DNA of 64,000 nucleotides, from positions 39,808 to 103,807 of IMG/VR virus record IMGVR_UViG_3300043411_001118, one strand, 5' to 3'. The DNA is from a virus. The translations under genes and the position numbers were made by a program. Position 1 is the first letter of the stretch; each line of letters opens with the position of its first letter. The notes beneath the pieces were generated by a model. The model saw only the letters and a list, made by a program, of their open reading frames with translations. It ran no database searches and had not been told where the DNA came from. Of the stretch, positions 24,267 to 32,711 are shown one piece after another.

Positions 24267-25341
24267 TTTTTCGTGGTTCCTTTTTGATTTCTGTTTCTTC
24301 TACATGAGTTTCTGTCGGAGTCTTACTTCCATAAGTAAAAATTTTCTGGGCTGCGACATCGACCGCCTTTAGAATTTCTTCAGTAAAGTATTTCGCCGGA
24401 TTTTCTTCGATTTCTGATCTAGATGCGGATACACCGTTTGGCATCACAATAGACCGTCCATCGACAGTAAATGCTCCACCCTCTAGAGCGATATCCAAGA
24501 GTCCAGAATATTTTTCTAAGCCATTTAAAAACGTCATCGAGAGATCAACTTCTTTCCCCTCGACCGCCTTTCGACCCTTGATTAATTGGCATCGGATAAT
24601 GTTTCCAATCTGTTTTTTCTCTTCGTCCCTAGCTTTACTCTTTGATAAGTAAACAATTGAACTAGCGGAATATTTGAGCGCATTTCCACCCGACATATCG
24701 CGTTTAGGACCATACATTTCCATAGTTGCATGGGTATGGTTAGTCACGATCATCGTCACACCAAGTCTCCCGGTGGTCATAGTCAATGTTCTAAAGGCAC
24801 CCTTGATTAACTTGGCCTTTCGACCCATATCCCCTTTCAGTTCTCCCCCGACAGAATTTTTGATCTCATCGTTTGTGGCTAATTGTCCAAGGGAGTCTAG
24901 AACCATTAAAAGTGGTGGTCTATTTTCTTCTTCGACCTTCCCATACTCTTCTAAAAATTGCATTGTGCTAATATGAAATTCCTCAACCGTTCCAACCGAT
25001 GTCATTGAAATTCTAGTTAGATCGGTACATCTTGGTCTTAAAATATCCTCATCGATTGCATGTTCTGAATCATAGTATGCAACAATTCCCTCTGGATGCA
25101 TTTGCAAGAAATTTTCACATATGCCTAAAGTGATATAGCTCTTTCCGCAAGCCTCTGCCCCCGCAATCCCCGCAATTTTTCCACCAGGAATTCCGCGAAA
25201 AATCGACCCAGATACTAGGGCATTAAATGCGTAACATCCACTATCAATGTAGTAAGAAATATTTCCTTGCAATCCTTCAGACGCAATTGTTGTATATTCA
25301 TCATCCAGTTTTTTAAGTATTTTCTTTAGTACCGCTGACAT
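24232..25341 (-). CDS. uvsX: UvsX recombinase (RecA family)
   Basis: Strand-exchange protein. Walker A GAEACGKS near residue 60, the YYDSEHAID segment, Walker B LLMVLDSLGQLAT and the DNA-binding region SVGGELKGDMGRKA are those of T4 UvsX (391 aa; here 369). Works with UvsY (46461) and UvsW (44991). The acidic/basic C-terminal tail (ETEIKKEPRKNAKAK) may bind partners. ATG start 9 bases after the polymerase C-half stop. Confidence 0.93.
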   Translation of the reverse strand: MSAVLKKILKKLDDEYTTIASEGLQGNISYYIDSGCYAFNALVSGSIFRGIPGGKIAGIAGAEACGKSYITLGICENFLQMHPEGIVAYYDSEHAIDEDILRPRCTDLTRISMTSVGTVEEFHISTMQFLEEYGKVEEENRPPLLMVLDSLGQLATNDEIKNSVGGELKGDMGRKAKLIKGAFRTLTMTTGRLGVTMIVTNHTHATMEMYGPKRDMSGGNALKYSASSIVYLSKSKARDEEKKQIGNIIRCQLIKGRKAVEGKEVDLSMTFLNGLEKYSGLLDIALEGGAFTVDGRSIVMPNGVSASRSEIEENPAKYFTEEILKAVDVAAQKIFTYGSKTPTETHVEETEIKKEPRKNAKAKNISMVS

Positions 25342-25350
25342 GTTTCTCCT

Positions 25351-26481
25351 TTAATCGTATGAAATAAATTCGCTTAGTGTTCTAGTTCTCTCAACCTTCC
25401 AGCCGATAGAATCCAAAATCGTTTTTGTTGGTTTCAAGAATCCTCGTTCAAATAGTCTATCCCGATCTATGTAATCCTGTAAAAGAAACTCAGGTGGAAG
25501 CATTTCATTGTATGCAACGACAGCCTCAAATATTGGGTTTGGTTTTTTAAGGAAAACATACTTTCCCTTTGTTCCATCTACAATCGGTGGATACTTTAAT
25601 TCTACGCCCCTTTCCCTTAACTTTGCGTTGTAAATCAATGCAGCTTTAACCTGAACAGGAGACCCCTTAATAAAAATCTTATTTGGATCTGAATACTTTT
25701 TAAGGTTATTCATTCCGCATGGGATGGCGATATCGTCCAAGGACATTTTGGCAAAATCGTCCTTAAATGATTGAATGTAATCCATGACAGTTTCTTCATC
25801 TGTCTGCAATATAAGCTTGGTCAATTCTTTCAATTTCGGTCTGCATCCAACTGCTGTTGATGATCTAACGGAGTCAAGTCCAACAATCTTAATCTTTGGT
25901 TCTTTATACCGAACACCCTCAGAGTCATAGACACTCAATGCGTATCGTTTCTTTCTAGTCCAGAATCCTCGACTGGCCAAAATTTCTCGCTTCATAGAAA
26001 TTTTATTGGCATACACATTCATATATTCAGCTAGTCGATCAAAACAAGCATTGATGCATGGCTGCAATTGGTTCTTTGTGAACTGATCTAAAAATTCTAT
26101 TCGATCTTCTACCAGGGACGATTCGCAAGCCCCATCAACAACACTCTGCAAATTGATGTATGTAGAATCGGTGTCCATTCCGATTACATAATCTTTATCT
26201 TTGGTTTTGAGATATGAATTTAAATATTCATTGATATATTTCTCGACCCAACGAATGATGAATTGACCAGATACCGTGATTGCTTCTGCTAAACGTACAT
26301 CATAAAATCTAAAATATGAATTTCCACAAGCACCATACGCAGAATTCAACTGAGTTTTTTTGGTGTTCTGAATGATATTATATTTTACAATTTTATTTTT
26401 CGTCTCGTTATATAACGATTTCAACTCATCGTCTGTGAGATTGGACAATTCTTTCATATAAGAATTATATTCTAACTTCAA
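25351..26481 (-). CDS. 43B: DNA polymerase gp43, C-terminal half (palm and thumb)
   Basis: Family B polymerase motif B KKTQLNSAYGACGN and motif C GMDTDST (catalytic Asp) are here, with the thumb and the C-terminal clamp-binding end LSEFISYD. T4 gp43 has these in one chain with the N-terminal half. Reading frame begins only 30 bases after the TAG of the intervening zinc-protein gene, in the same frame; a TTG at 26479-26481 is the first start-like codon but has no ribosome site, so reinitiation or amber readthrough should be considered. Homology starts within the fingers domain. Confidence 0.9.
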   Translation of the reverse strand: MKLEYNSYMKELSNLTDDELKSLYNETKNKIVKYNIIQNTKKTQLNSAYGACGNSYFRFYDVRLAEAITVSGQFIIRWVEKYINEYLNSYLKTKDKDYVIGMDTDSTYINLQSVVDGACESSLVEDRIEFLDQFTKNQLQPCINACFDRLAEYMNVYANKISMKREILASRGFWTRKKRYALSVYDSEGVRYKEPKIKIVGLDSVRSSTAVGCRPKLKELTKLILQTDEETVMDYIQSFKDDFAKMSLDDIAIPCGMNNLKKYSDPNKIFIKGSPVQVKAALIYNAKLRERGVELKYPPIVDGTKGKYVFLKKPNPIFEAVVAYNEMLPPEFLLQDYIDRDRLFERGFLKPTKTILDSIGWKVERTRTLSEFISYD

Positions 26482-26508
26482 TTTTTCGTATAGGATACGC
26501 GCAATAGC

Positions 26509-26781
26509 CTAAGAATTCTGTATTCTTGGATCGACTCCAAGAGATTTTGCCCAAGGAACTAGTTTATCGTGAAAACATTTTGGACACATATCATAACTGA
26601 TAAATCTATATTTTTCTGAGTTTGGATCTTTGAAATCGAAGTTTGAAGAATTAATTTCGATGCTCTCGCTCGATGTTGCTTCATCACCACGAAGAATGAT
26701 CTCATTACAAAAATCGCAAGTGGTTTTCTCTAATTCTTCTATCTTATGTTCTGGTACTACAACGGTCCTATAATGATGCAT
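26509..26781 (-). CDS. Small zinc-binding protein inserted between the polymerase halves
   Basis: The 90-aa protein has TTCDFCNEII and, about 45 residues later, DMCPKCFHDKLVPW, two CxxC pairs forming a likely zinc site. The ATG has a good ribosome site (AAAGGAGATATAA) within the last codons of the N-terminal polymerase gene. There is no nuclease motif (no GIY-YIG, LAGLIDADG or HNH). The TAG stop is in frame with the C-terminal polymerase gene. It may be a passenger or may replace part of the fingers at the junction. Confidence 0.7.
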   Translation of the reverse strand: MHHYRTVVVPEHKIEELEKTTCDFCNEIILRGDEATSSESIEINSSNFDFKDPNSEKYRFISYDMCPKCFHDKLVPWAKSLGVDPRIQNS

Positions 26782-28276
26782 TTATATCTCCTTTATTGGT
26801 TTGAATATCTATTCCACGGCGTTTCATTTCAGCACGAATTTTCTCTAGATCCTTTTCTGCCGAGATCATAATTTTCTTCGCTGTATCGCGATCCTCATAC
26901 ATTTTCATGAGGATTTTTGGAAGAAATCCCTGAACATCATTTCTAAATGTGTATCCACTTGCCGCCAAACTAACACCCCGTTCTTTGATAAGATCAAGAT
27001 GCGAATTATCGACGAGTAAATCAGCTACACTCGTTTCTAATTTTTCTGGTAGAATTGTCTCTGGCGAAATATTCCACTGAGCAATGATGTGAGGATACAG
27101 AGATTTTAAATCGAATGACGCAATGTAATCGTACATTCCAGGAATCGGATCTTTAACATAAGCCCCCTGATAATTCTTACCACCATCGTTATCGACCTTT
27201 GGTGGAAGTACCAATTTCTCTCGTTTGAAAATATTAAAAATAATGCTCTCCCACATTTTAACTTGAGAAAACACATCGATGAAATTGACCTTCGCATCAT
27301 ATGCAAGTCCAATGGCCATCGTTATGATCTGGAGCTTATCTTCTAGCGCCCGAACGAGAACAACGTCTCGCAAGTTGTACTGCAAAAATTTGTTATAGTC
27401 TTCCTTATACATCTTGTGAAGCGATCCATGTTCGGAGTAGTCCAACTTCTTGAGTCCAGTTTCAACCGATGAAATATAATCCAGGGTATAACTAGCTTGG
27501 TTTGGATTTCTTGAGAACTTTTTATAAAGATCAAAATAATCGAGAACCGCGACACCCATCGGTTCTTCGACATCAAACTCTCTTTCATTCCTGGAAAACT
27601 TCCGATGAGATGAAAGTTTCCATGGAGACAATAGCTTCGCTCCATCCTCACCAGATAGTCGATTAATTCGATTTACAATATAGGGAATGTCGAATGATGA
27701 AATATACCAGCCAGTAACAATGTCTGGAATTATTTTATTCCAGAGTGTTAGAAATTTTTCGATCAATTTAACTTCATCGGCGCAATAAATGTACTCAACC
27801 CCGCCCTGATCTCCTGGATCAAATGTTGGACTCAAACCGAACACATAATAGACACCATTCACGCCCATCGTAATTGCATTAATTTTTTCTTGAGCAACTT
27901 CTGGTAGTGGAAATCCGTTTTCTGATTCGCACTCAATATCTAAGTACGCCGTAACAATTTTTGTGTGATCAAAATCTATTGTTTCGTCAAACGTATCAAC
28001 AATATATTGGGATAAGAATCGATCATTTCCGTAGATGGTAATTCCCTCTACGTCTCGATATTTTTTTAGAAAATTTCTTGCTGACTTGATATCATCGAAA
28101 TGGTGACGCTCAACAGATTCTCCCTGATATGTTTTATATTCAGAAGATTTTTTTGACTTCGTGAATAGTGAAGGTTGAAATCCTTTGACCGGAGCTATGA
28201 CGCGCTTACCGTTTTCAATTCCGCGATAAAGAATATCGTTGCCCCAAACTGACACATTCGTATAAAACGGATTCAT
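26768..28276 (-). CDS. 43A: DNA polymerase gp43, N-terminal half (exonuclease and palm start)
   Basis: Contains the proofreading exonuclease motifs AYLDIECES (ExoI), YISSFDIPYIVNRI (ExoII) and YNLRDVVLV (ExoIII), then polymerase motif A SFDLKSLYPHIIAQW, ending in the fingers at RAEMKRRGIDIQTNKG. Motifs B and C are in the separate downstream gene, so the two chains must assemble. Split gene 43 is known from some Aeromonas T4-like phages. Length 502 aa plus 376 aa equals roughly T4 gp43 (898 aa), so little or nothing is lost. Confidence 0.92.
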   Translation of the reverse strand: MNPFYTNVSVWGNDILYRGIENGKRVIAPVKGFQPSLFTKSKKSSEYKTYQGESVERHHFDDIKSARNFLKKYRDVEGITIYGNDRFLSQYIVDTFDETIDFDHTKIVTAYLDIECESENGFPLPEVAQEKINAITMGVNGVYYVFGLSPTFDPGDQGGVEYIYCADEVKLIEKFLTLWNKIIPDIVTGWYISSFDIPYIVNRINRLSGEDGAKLLSPWKLSSHRKFSRNEREFDVEEPMGVAVLDYFDLYKKFSRNPNQASYTLDYISSVETGLKKLDYSEHGSLHKMYKEDYNKFLQYNLRDVVLVRALEDKLQIITMAIGLAYDAKVNFIDVFSQVKMWESIIFNIFKREKLVLPPKVDNDGGKNYQGAYVKDPIPGMYDYIASFDLKSLYPHIIAQWNISPETILPEKLETSVADLLVDNSHLDLIKERGVSLAASGYTFRNDVQGFLPKILMKMYEDRDTAKKIMISAEKDLEKIRAEMKRRGIDIQTNKGDINASL

Positions 28277-28283
28277 TAAACAA

Positions 28284-28574
28284 TTAACCCTTGATCAAAG
28301 TTGGAATTGCTATGTTACTTACAAATTGAGTATATGAATTTTGTAATTTGTCCATAACCTTATCAATGACATATGATACCGCGCTACGGGGAATGTGTAT
28401 AGTTTTAGCGTCCGATAACATTTCCACGATGTTAGACATCGTTGGTTGAATTTTGTCATGAGTTTGAATTAGATGAAGATTGACCGGTTTTTCAATCGTA
28501 TAACCTTCATCAGAAGATATCAATTTTCCAATGACCATAGGATTTCCGATCAAAACCAAGATAACGATTTCCAT
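28284..28574 (-). CDS. Conserved small phage protein, possible Lsm-like fold
   Basis: Begins MEIVILVLIGNPMVIGKLIS and continues with EKPVNLHLIQ, the short beta strands of an Sm-like barrel, then helical KVMDKLQNSY. Similar small proteins are frequent near gene 43 in T4-like aquatic phages. A ribosome site AAGAGG precedes the ATG, which lies just beyond a terminator, so it may need its own promoter or readthrough. Confidence 0.5.
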   Translation of the reverse strand: MEIVILVLIGNPMVIGKLISSDEGYTIEKPVNLHLIQTHDKIQPTMSNIVEMLSDAKTIHIPRSAVSYVIDKVMDKLQNSYTQFVSNIAIPTLIKG

Positions 28575-28587
28575 TTAAAACCTCTTA

Positions 28588-28617
28588 AATAAAAAAGGAC
28601 CGGCTTGTGGCCGGTCC
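28588..28617 (-). terminator. Rho-independent terminator after the lysozyme gene
   Basis: On the minus strand GGACCGGC-CACAA-GCCGGTCC followed by TTTTTT. Perfect 8-bp GC-rich stem. Confidence 0.85.
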
Positions 28618-28647
28618 TTCATGGAGTACACAATTAGAACTTTTAAG

Positions 28648-29379
28648 CTATTCCACGCCCCTAAGTTCTTTATCTTGTTTATGCCGGATTCCAAATTCTG
28701 TCAAGAACCATGACAGTGCGCCAAGTGCCAACACAGCCGATTGACCCAGTGGACCGTCCGGATATAACTCAATGACGGCCTGTAGAATGGCCGTAGCGAA
28801 GAGTCCGAGCCTACCAAGCAGAACCTTTTTTCCATCAATAAATTTGAACAGACCAGCCAAAAGGGGAATCCTTTCAAACATTGTTCTGACAACAACATCG
28901 TTAACCACCTGATTTGTTTTGATGACTAATTTTTTTGCTTCCTTAACCACAACACTCTCCGTAAACAAATTAATTTCAAAATTTCTTCTATTGATCAGAC
29001 CCTTATTTATATGATTTTTAACATAGATCCATCTTCTCATTTGTGCTGGAACTTCATCAAACTTTAAACAATTTATTTTCTTAAGAAGTGTGGACTGTCG
29101 AAAAGCATTAATTCCGACATTAAAAACAAAAGAAACAAGAGCATCAAACTGGTTTTGATTTAATTTTGCAACTACATGTTGATTAATACAATCTTCTGAT
29201 TCGCGCACATCCCGAATTAAAAATTCTTCGGCTTTTTCTTCGGTAATTTCCATGTCCGGAACAACATTTTTTGTTGTGCCATATCCAATCGTCCAGACCC
29301 CACCCTCATCCGGGTAAGATTTTAGTCTTAGATCCTCAAGAGATTTTAAAAACAATAATCCGCTGGCACTTAATTTCAT
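28648..29379 (-). CDS. Lysozyme (GH24, T4 e-like) with C-terminal membrane extension
   Basis: Residues 1-140 are a muramidase of the T4 lysozyme/P1 Lyz family: LEDLRLKSYPDEGGVWTIGYGTT gives catalytic Glu, Asp and Thr, followed by LNQNQFDALVSFVFNVG and RRWIYV. After residue 150 there is an additional domain with two hydrophobic segments (LLGRLGLFATAILQAVIEL and GQSAVLALGALSWFLTEFG) before a charged end. T4 lysozyme has no such tail. The tail could tether the enzyme to the inner membrane or act like a holin. A good terminator follows. Confidence 0.85.
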   Translation of the reverse strand: MKLSASGLLFLKSLEDLRLKSYPDEGGVWTIGYGTTKNVVPDMEITEEKAEEFLIRDVRESEDCINQHVVAKLNQNQFDALVSFVFNVGINAFRQSTLLKKINCLKFDEVPAQMRRWIYVKNHINKGLINRRNFEINLFTESVVVKEAKKLVIKTNQVVNDVVVRTMFERIPLLAGLFKFIDGKKVLLGRLGLFATAILQAVIELYPDGPLGQSAVLALGALSWFLTEFGIRHKQDKELRGVE

Positions 29380-29387
29380 CCATTTAT

Positions 29388-30038
29388 TTAGGTGTCAACA
29401 TTAATCAAACAAATTTCTGTATCCATAAAAAATGGTTTGTTGTTTGGTCGATATTGAGAATCACAAATTGAAGCATTGATAAATGTAGTACCAGTTTCTT
29501 GATCTAACTTACAGCCGTATGCTTCGTGAATATGTCCGAACACATGAAATTTTGGTTTGACAACCTTAACACAATCCCACAAATCCGGACACCCAACTAC
29601 ATCTCCATCATCTGTTTTATCTAACATTCCGAATGGTGGACAGTGTGTAACTAAGATATCTAATCCAGATGGAACCATAGCCCACTTCTCTACCAATTTT
29701 TCTGAAGAAAGGTTGAATGCCCAATCACAAAAAATTGGTTGATATGGGGAACCGTAGATTCTAACTCCATCGATAACAACCTCTTCATCCTCTAGGTAAG
29801 TAACATTGAATAACATTTCCTTGGCTAACTTCTTATTTGTGTCACACAACCAATCGTGATTTCCAGCAACAAAAAGTTTGTGCTTATGAGGAAGTTTACC
29901 AATCCAAAAATTGAACTCAGAGATTTCGGAAACCGTACCACCCATGGTAGCATCTCCGGAATGAATTAATATATCTCCATCAGGAACAACCAACTTGTTA
30001 GTTCTTGAATGTGTGTCCGAAATAAAAACGATCCTCAT
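29388..30038 (-). CDS. Calcineurin-like metallophosphoesterase
   Basis: Metal-binding motifs in order: FISDTHSR (D-x-H), IHSGDAT (GD), VAGNHDWL (GNHD), VTHCPPFG (H) and VFGHIHEAYG (GHxH). Length 216 aa fits the YfcE-like/short metallophosphoesterase group. Substrate unknown; possibilities include nucleotides, RNA ends or phosphoproteins. Start overlaps the stop of the lipoprotein gene upstream (ATGA). Confidence 0.85.
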   Translation of the reverse strand: MRIVFISDTHSRTNKLVVPDGDILIHSGDATMGGTVSEISEFNFWIGKLPHKHKLFVAGNHDWLCDTNKKLAKEMLFNVTYLEDEEVVIDGVRIYGSPYQPIFCDWAFNLSSEKLVEKWAMVPSGLDILVTHCPPFGMLDKTDDGDVVGCPDLWDCVKVVKPKFHVFGHIHEAYGCKLDQETGTTFINASICDSQYRPNNKPFFMDTEICLINVDT

Positions 30039-31291
30039 CGATAAGTTCCTTGTCTACGAATAGAATTAAATCTGAGACACGCGCCCCCACCCAATTCAAC
30101 AAATCCCCACTCCCCGTCCAACTTCTCATAAAGTTCTGAAGGATGTTCTCCTGAGCAATTTCCCATATACCATCGATGAGTATTTGGAAGTTCTGAAAAT
30201 GTTCCGTAGTAACAAAACTCCGCAACTGGTTTTCCAAATCGATCAATTACAGTTAAACGATCTCCAACTTTTCCAGATTTCTGAATAATCAATAATTGCT
30301 TATTTCCTCTAGAGTCACCTTCATTTGGTTGACCATTACAATATGCCTCAGCATCTGTTTTATTAATTTCCTTTCCTGGCATGATGTCCCGAACAGTTTT
30401 GCATCGTTTTGGTGCCTCTGGTTTAAATTCTTCTGGTAACATAACCAAATAAGCTTGCTCAAATTGTTCGGATGTTGGTTTATTAGTTCTCTCTAGTGGC
30501 ATAGTGAACCCATCCTCGCCATTACAACGAAGGTTCAATTCATTCCACCAGCCGTAGGTCTGATGCTCACCAGATATACGATGTTGAAACGCCTTACATC
30601 CTAATTTATTTTCTTGCTTCTTAGGACAATCTGATCGCATGTTATCACCATCAAACATGCTGGCACCATCCCCAGAAACAGAAAATGCCCGAACCTTCGT
30701 TCCGTGTAATTCTTTTTTCATTCCCGCTGGTGTAACCCCACTCATCGGAGAATTGATAATTTGACAAGACGGACAACCGCGCTTCGCGGCTTTTTTCATT
30801 TCGGTTACAAGATTATAATCTTTGACATCGTGTTCGAGTGCTGGAGATATCCACCACTCAACATGCGGATTCAGCAAAACCAAACGATCATTAACTTCTT
30901 TTGCCCTCTGTTCAATTGCTGCTAAATCTGTTGGCTTTGGAACTCCCGGTGGACAAACATTATTTCTCCAACAAGTAGCGTCAATCAAATCAATCTGAAC
31001 TAATTCGAGACCACCCAGATCAATTCTTTTTTGAACACAAGGAATCGGATCTCCGAATGTAGCTAGCAAGGTTGACATTGCTGGAAGTTTTGGAGCCTTC
31101 AAAAATCGTGGACAATATTTTGCTACAGCGAGAACATCATACCCCTGTTTCGTTTTCTTGCCGTTTGTTTCGACCAAATCTAATTCAGATAAATTTTGGC
31201 TTCGAGCAACAGATTGAACTTGTATGTCATTGTTAGTCGCCGAACAAGAACACAAGATAGAGACTAAGATCAGGCCAATTATTTTTTTCAT
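30035..31291 (-). CDS. Secreted lipoprotein, Cys-rich, function unknown
   Basis: Signal peptide MKKIIGLILVSILCSC ends in a lipobox (lipidation at C16 or near). The mature part has over ten cysteines (PSCQI, NNVCPPG, RCKTVRD, GNCSGEH), suggesting disulphides in the periplasm or cell surface. Segments such as HVEWWISPALEHDV and FSVSGDGASMFDGDN resemble a barrel-type hydrolase with acidic and His residues, but no family is certain. With the LpxR-like protein and the o-spanin it is one of several envelope-directed lipoproteins encoded here. Confidence 0.62.
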   Translation of the reverse strand: MKKIIGLILVSILCSCSATNNDIQVQSVARSQNLSELDLVETNGKKTKQGYDVLAVAKYCPRFLKAPKLPAMSTLLATFGDPIPCVQKRIDLGGLELVQIDLIDATCWRNNVCPPGVPKPTDLAAIEQRAKEVNDRLVLLNPHVEWWISPALEHDVKDYNLVTEMKKAAKRGCPSCQIINSPMSGVTPAGMKKELHGTKVRAFSVSGDGASMFDGDNMRSDCPKKQENKLGCKAFQHRISGEHQTYGWWNELNLRCNGEDGFTMPLERTNKPTSEQFEQAYLVMLPEEFKPEAPKRCKTVRDIMPGKEINKTDAEAYCNGQPNEGDSRGNKQLLIIQKSGKVGDRLTVIDRFGKPVAEFCYYGTFSELPNTHRWYMGNCSGEHPSELYEKLDGEWGFVELGGGACLRFNSIRRQGTYR

Positions 31292-31300
31292 TTCTTTCCT

Positions 31301-31840
31301 TTAAAAATCTTCGTGAAGTAATTCGTGAATAGTATCCATCGGATCTGCATGATAATGGTGTAAAGAATTCCACAGTCTCGGAAACAATATTGCATCCCCG
31401 CCGTGTTCTTTAAATTGATTTACGTTGTGATCGTAATCATCAAGTAAAATTTTGTTAGGACATGCCATCAAATATTTGTTTGGTCCAATCATGTACCGTC
31501 TAAATTTTGGATGGATGTGTTTTTTCATCCACAAAACTTTCTGAGATGCCGACTGTTCACTCCTAGATGGAGATGTCGCAATATACCAATTATTTTTAAA
31601 TCGGGTTTCGGCAATCTCAAGAATTTGTTTTGCCCATGGATATGGTTCTAAATCGACCCAAAAATTTGGGAATGCGTTGACCCGATCCCAAATTTCATCT
31701 TCAGACATCCCAAACACTTTGGTAATATCGTAGACTCCGAGTGGATAGTCGATACTATCCAAGGGACGATTCAATACTTTGCAAAGACCGCCCACAAAAT
31801 CTACGAGAACCCCATCCATGTCGATTAATAGTTTTTTCAT
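31301..31840 (-). CDS. 5'(3')-deoxyribonucleotidase (HAD family)
   Basis: HAD motif I LLIDMDGVLVDF with nucleophile and acid/base Asp, motif II IATSPSR, motif IV ILLDDYDHNVN, spacing as in NT5C/dNT-type 5'-nucleotidases (about 180 aa). I chose the ATG at 31838-31840 because it overlaps the upstream TGA (ATGA); an earlier ATG at 31861 is possible. Dephosphorylates deoxynucleoside monophosphates; in a phage it may adjust nucleotide pools. Confidence 0.78.
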   Translation of the reverse strand: MKKLLIDMDGVLVDFVGGLCKVLNRPLDSIDYPLGVYDITKVFGMSEDEIWDRVNAFPNFWVDLEPYPWAKQILEIAETRFKNNWYIATSPSRSEQSASQKVLWMKKHIHPKFRRYMIGPNKYLMACPNKILLDDYDHNVNQFKEHGGDAILFPRLWNSLHHYHADPMDTIHELLHEDF

Positions 31841-32307
31841 ATCTTGATAAAGCACATCCATTTAGTCTTGCCAGTTTTGCCACTAGTATGCCCAAACAAC
31901 GGAGTTTTAGAAAAACAATCCAGAACCTCGTTTAACTTGATTTCGCAAACGCTCCATTTAAAGATCAGCGTTCCGTTAGGTTTTAATACTCGCCAGCACT
32001 CGTCAAATCCTTGTCGTAGATCCTGTCGCCAAGTTTCCTGGTTCAGTGTTCCATATTTTTTATCCATTAAACCTTCCACACCCTCTTTCATGTGCGGCGG
32101 GTCAAAAAGGATGAGCGAGAAACTGTCGTCATCGAACGGCATTTTTCTAAAGTCAACTAACTGATCTGGCTCTACCAGATGGTTTGGTTGTTCTTTGATA
32201 TGCCCTTTCCGCGCCTTTCTATTGTCAATATACAGGACATTCGGATGTTTTTTATTGAACCAACAATACCGCCCTCCACAGCAAGCATCTAAAATTATCT
32301 TGCTCAT
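31837..32307 (-). CDS. Class I SAM-dependent methyltransferase
   Basis: Motif I ILDACCGGRY, an acidic end to strand 2 (YIDNRKARK) and LILFDPPHMKEG with a DPPH catalytic-type motif, then FDECWRVLKPNGTLIFKW typical of class I methyltransferases. The DPPH motif suggests an amino-group target in DNA or RNA (N4/N6). 156 aa, compact, no target-recognition domain, so it may act with a partner. Distinct from the two Dam-like enzymes. Confidence 0.72.
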   Translation of the reverse strand: MSKIILDACCGGRYCWFNKKHPNVLYIDNRKARKGHIKEQPNHLVEPDQLVDFRKMPFDDDSFSLILFDPPHMKEGVEGLMDKKYGTLNQETWRQDLRQGFDECWRVLKPNGTLIFKWSVCEIKLNEVLDCFSKTPLFGHTSGKTGKTKWMCFIKI

Positions 32308-32325
32308 AACTCCCTTTTACAAAGT

Positions 32326-32709
32326 CTAAAATGGTATGTCGTTATCTTTAACATCTGGCTTCTTTTCTTCGTTCACTACCTGATCACCATTGTAATTTCC
32401 CTCTGCACCACCAGCGCGGAATGCCTCGATTGCAAATTCTTTAGTAACTGGAGCCTGAGTACATAGTACATCATGAACCGCCTTCCATTTATGAAATCGC
32501 GCTAGATCATCTGGCCAATCAACATTAAATGCAACCAAATTTAAATTTCCATACATCAACTTTGGTTTTACAGATGGATTCTCACTAACTTTCCATGCCC
32601 ACAAAGATCTATAATCTGCATCTGATAGTGCAACCACCAAATCAATATCAGAATCTTCTCTAGGATAGCCGTATACTCTAGATCCTGTGATATAAGATTT
32701 CATTTCCAT
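32326..32709 (-). CDS. MNT-type nucleotidyltransferase with SSB-like C-terminal tip
   Basis: The first 40 residues have the pol-beta nucleotidyltransferase motif ITGSRVYGYPREDSDIDLVV (GS, DxD). After the domain (ending near residue 95) comes a flexible linker and the last residues DVKDNDIPF, nearly identical to the DDDIPF tip by which bacterial SSB recruits partners. Reaction and substrate are unknown; adenylylation or nucleotide transfer is typical of the family. It lies between dUTPase and methyltransferase genes. Confidence 0.65.
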   Translation of the reverse strand: MEMKSYITGSRVYGYPREDSDIDLVVALSDADYRSLWAWKVSENPSVKPKLMYGNLNLVAFNVDWPDDLARFHKWKAVHDVLCTQAPVTKEFAIEAFRAGGAEGNYNGDQVVNEEKKPDVKDNDIPF

Positions 32710-32711
32710 AA

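Noticed and set aside
26509-26781. Homing endonuclease as cause of the polymerase split
   Set aside because: The intervening protein has two CxxC pairs but no LAGLIDADG, GIY-YIG, HNH or PD-(D/E)xK pattern, so no mobility function is supported.
29384-29391. CTAAATAA before the lysozyme gene as a late promoter
   Set aside because: Only 5 bases from the ATG and formed by the TAA stop of the preceding gene, so spacing is impossible for a leader-bearing transcript.
9282-31291. Homology between the 307-aa protein at 9282 and the lipoprotein at 30035
   Set aside because: Both show HD-containing segments followed by NP...S and a D/H-rich loop, but no convincing aligned stretch was found by eye; a structure comparison would be needed.
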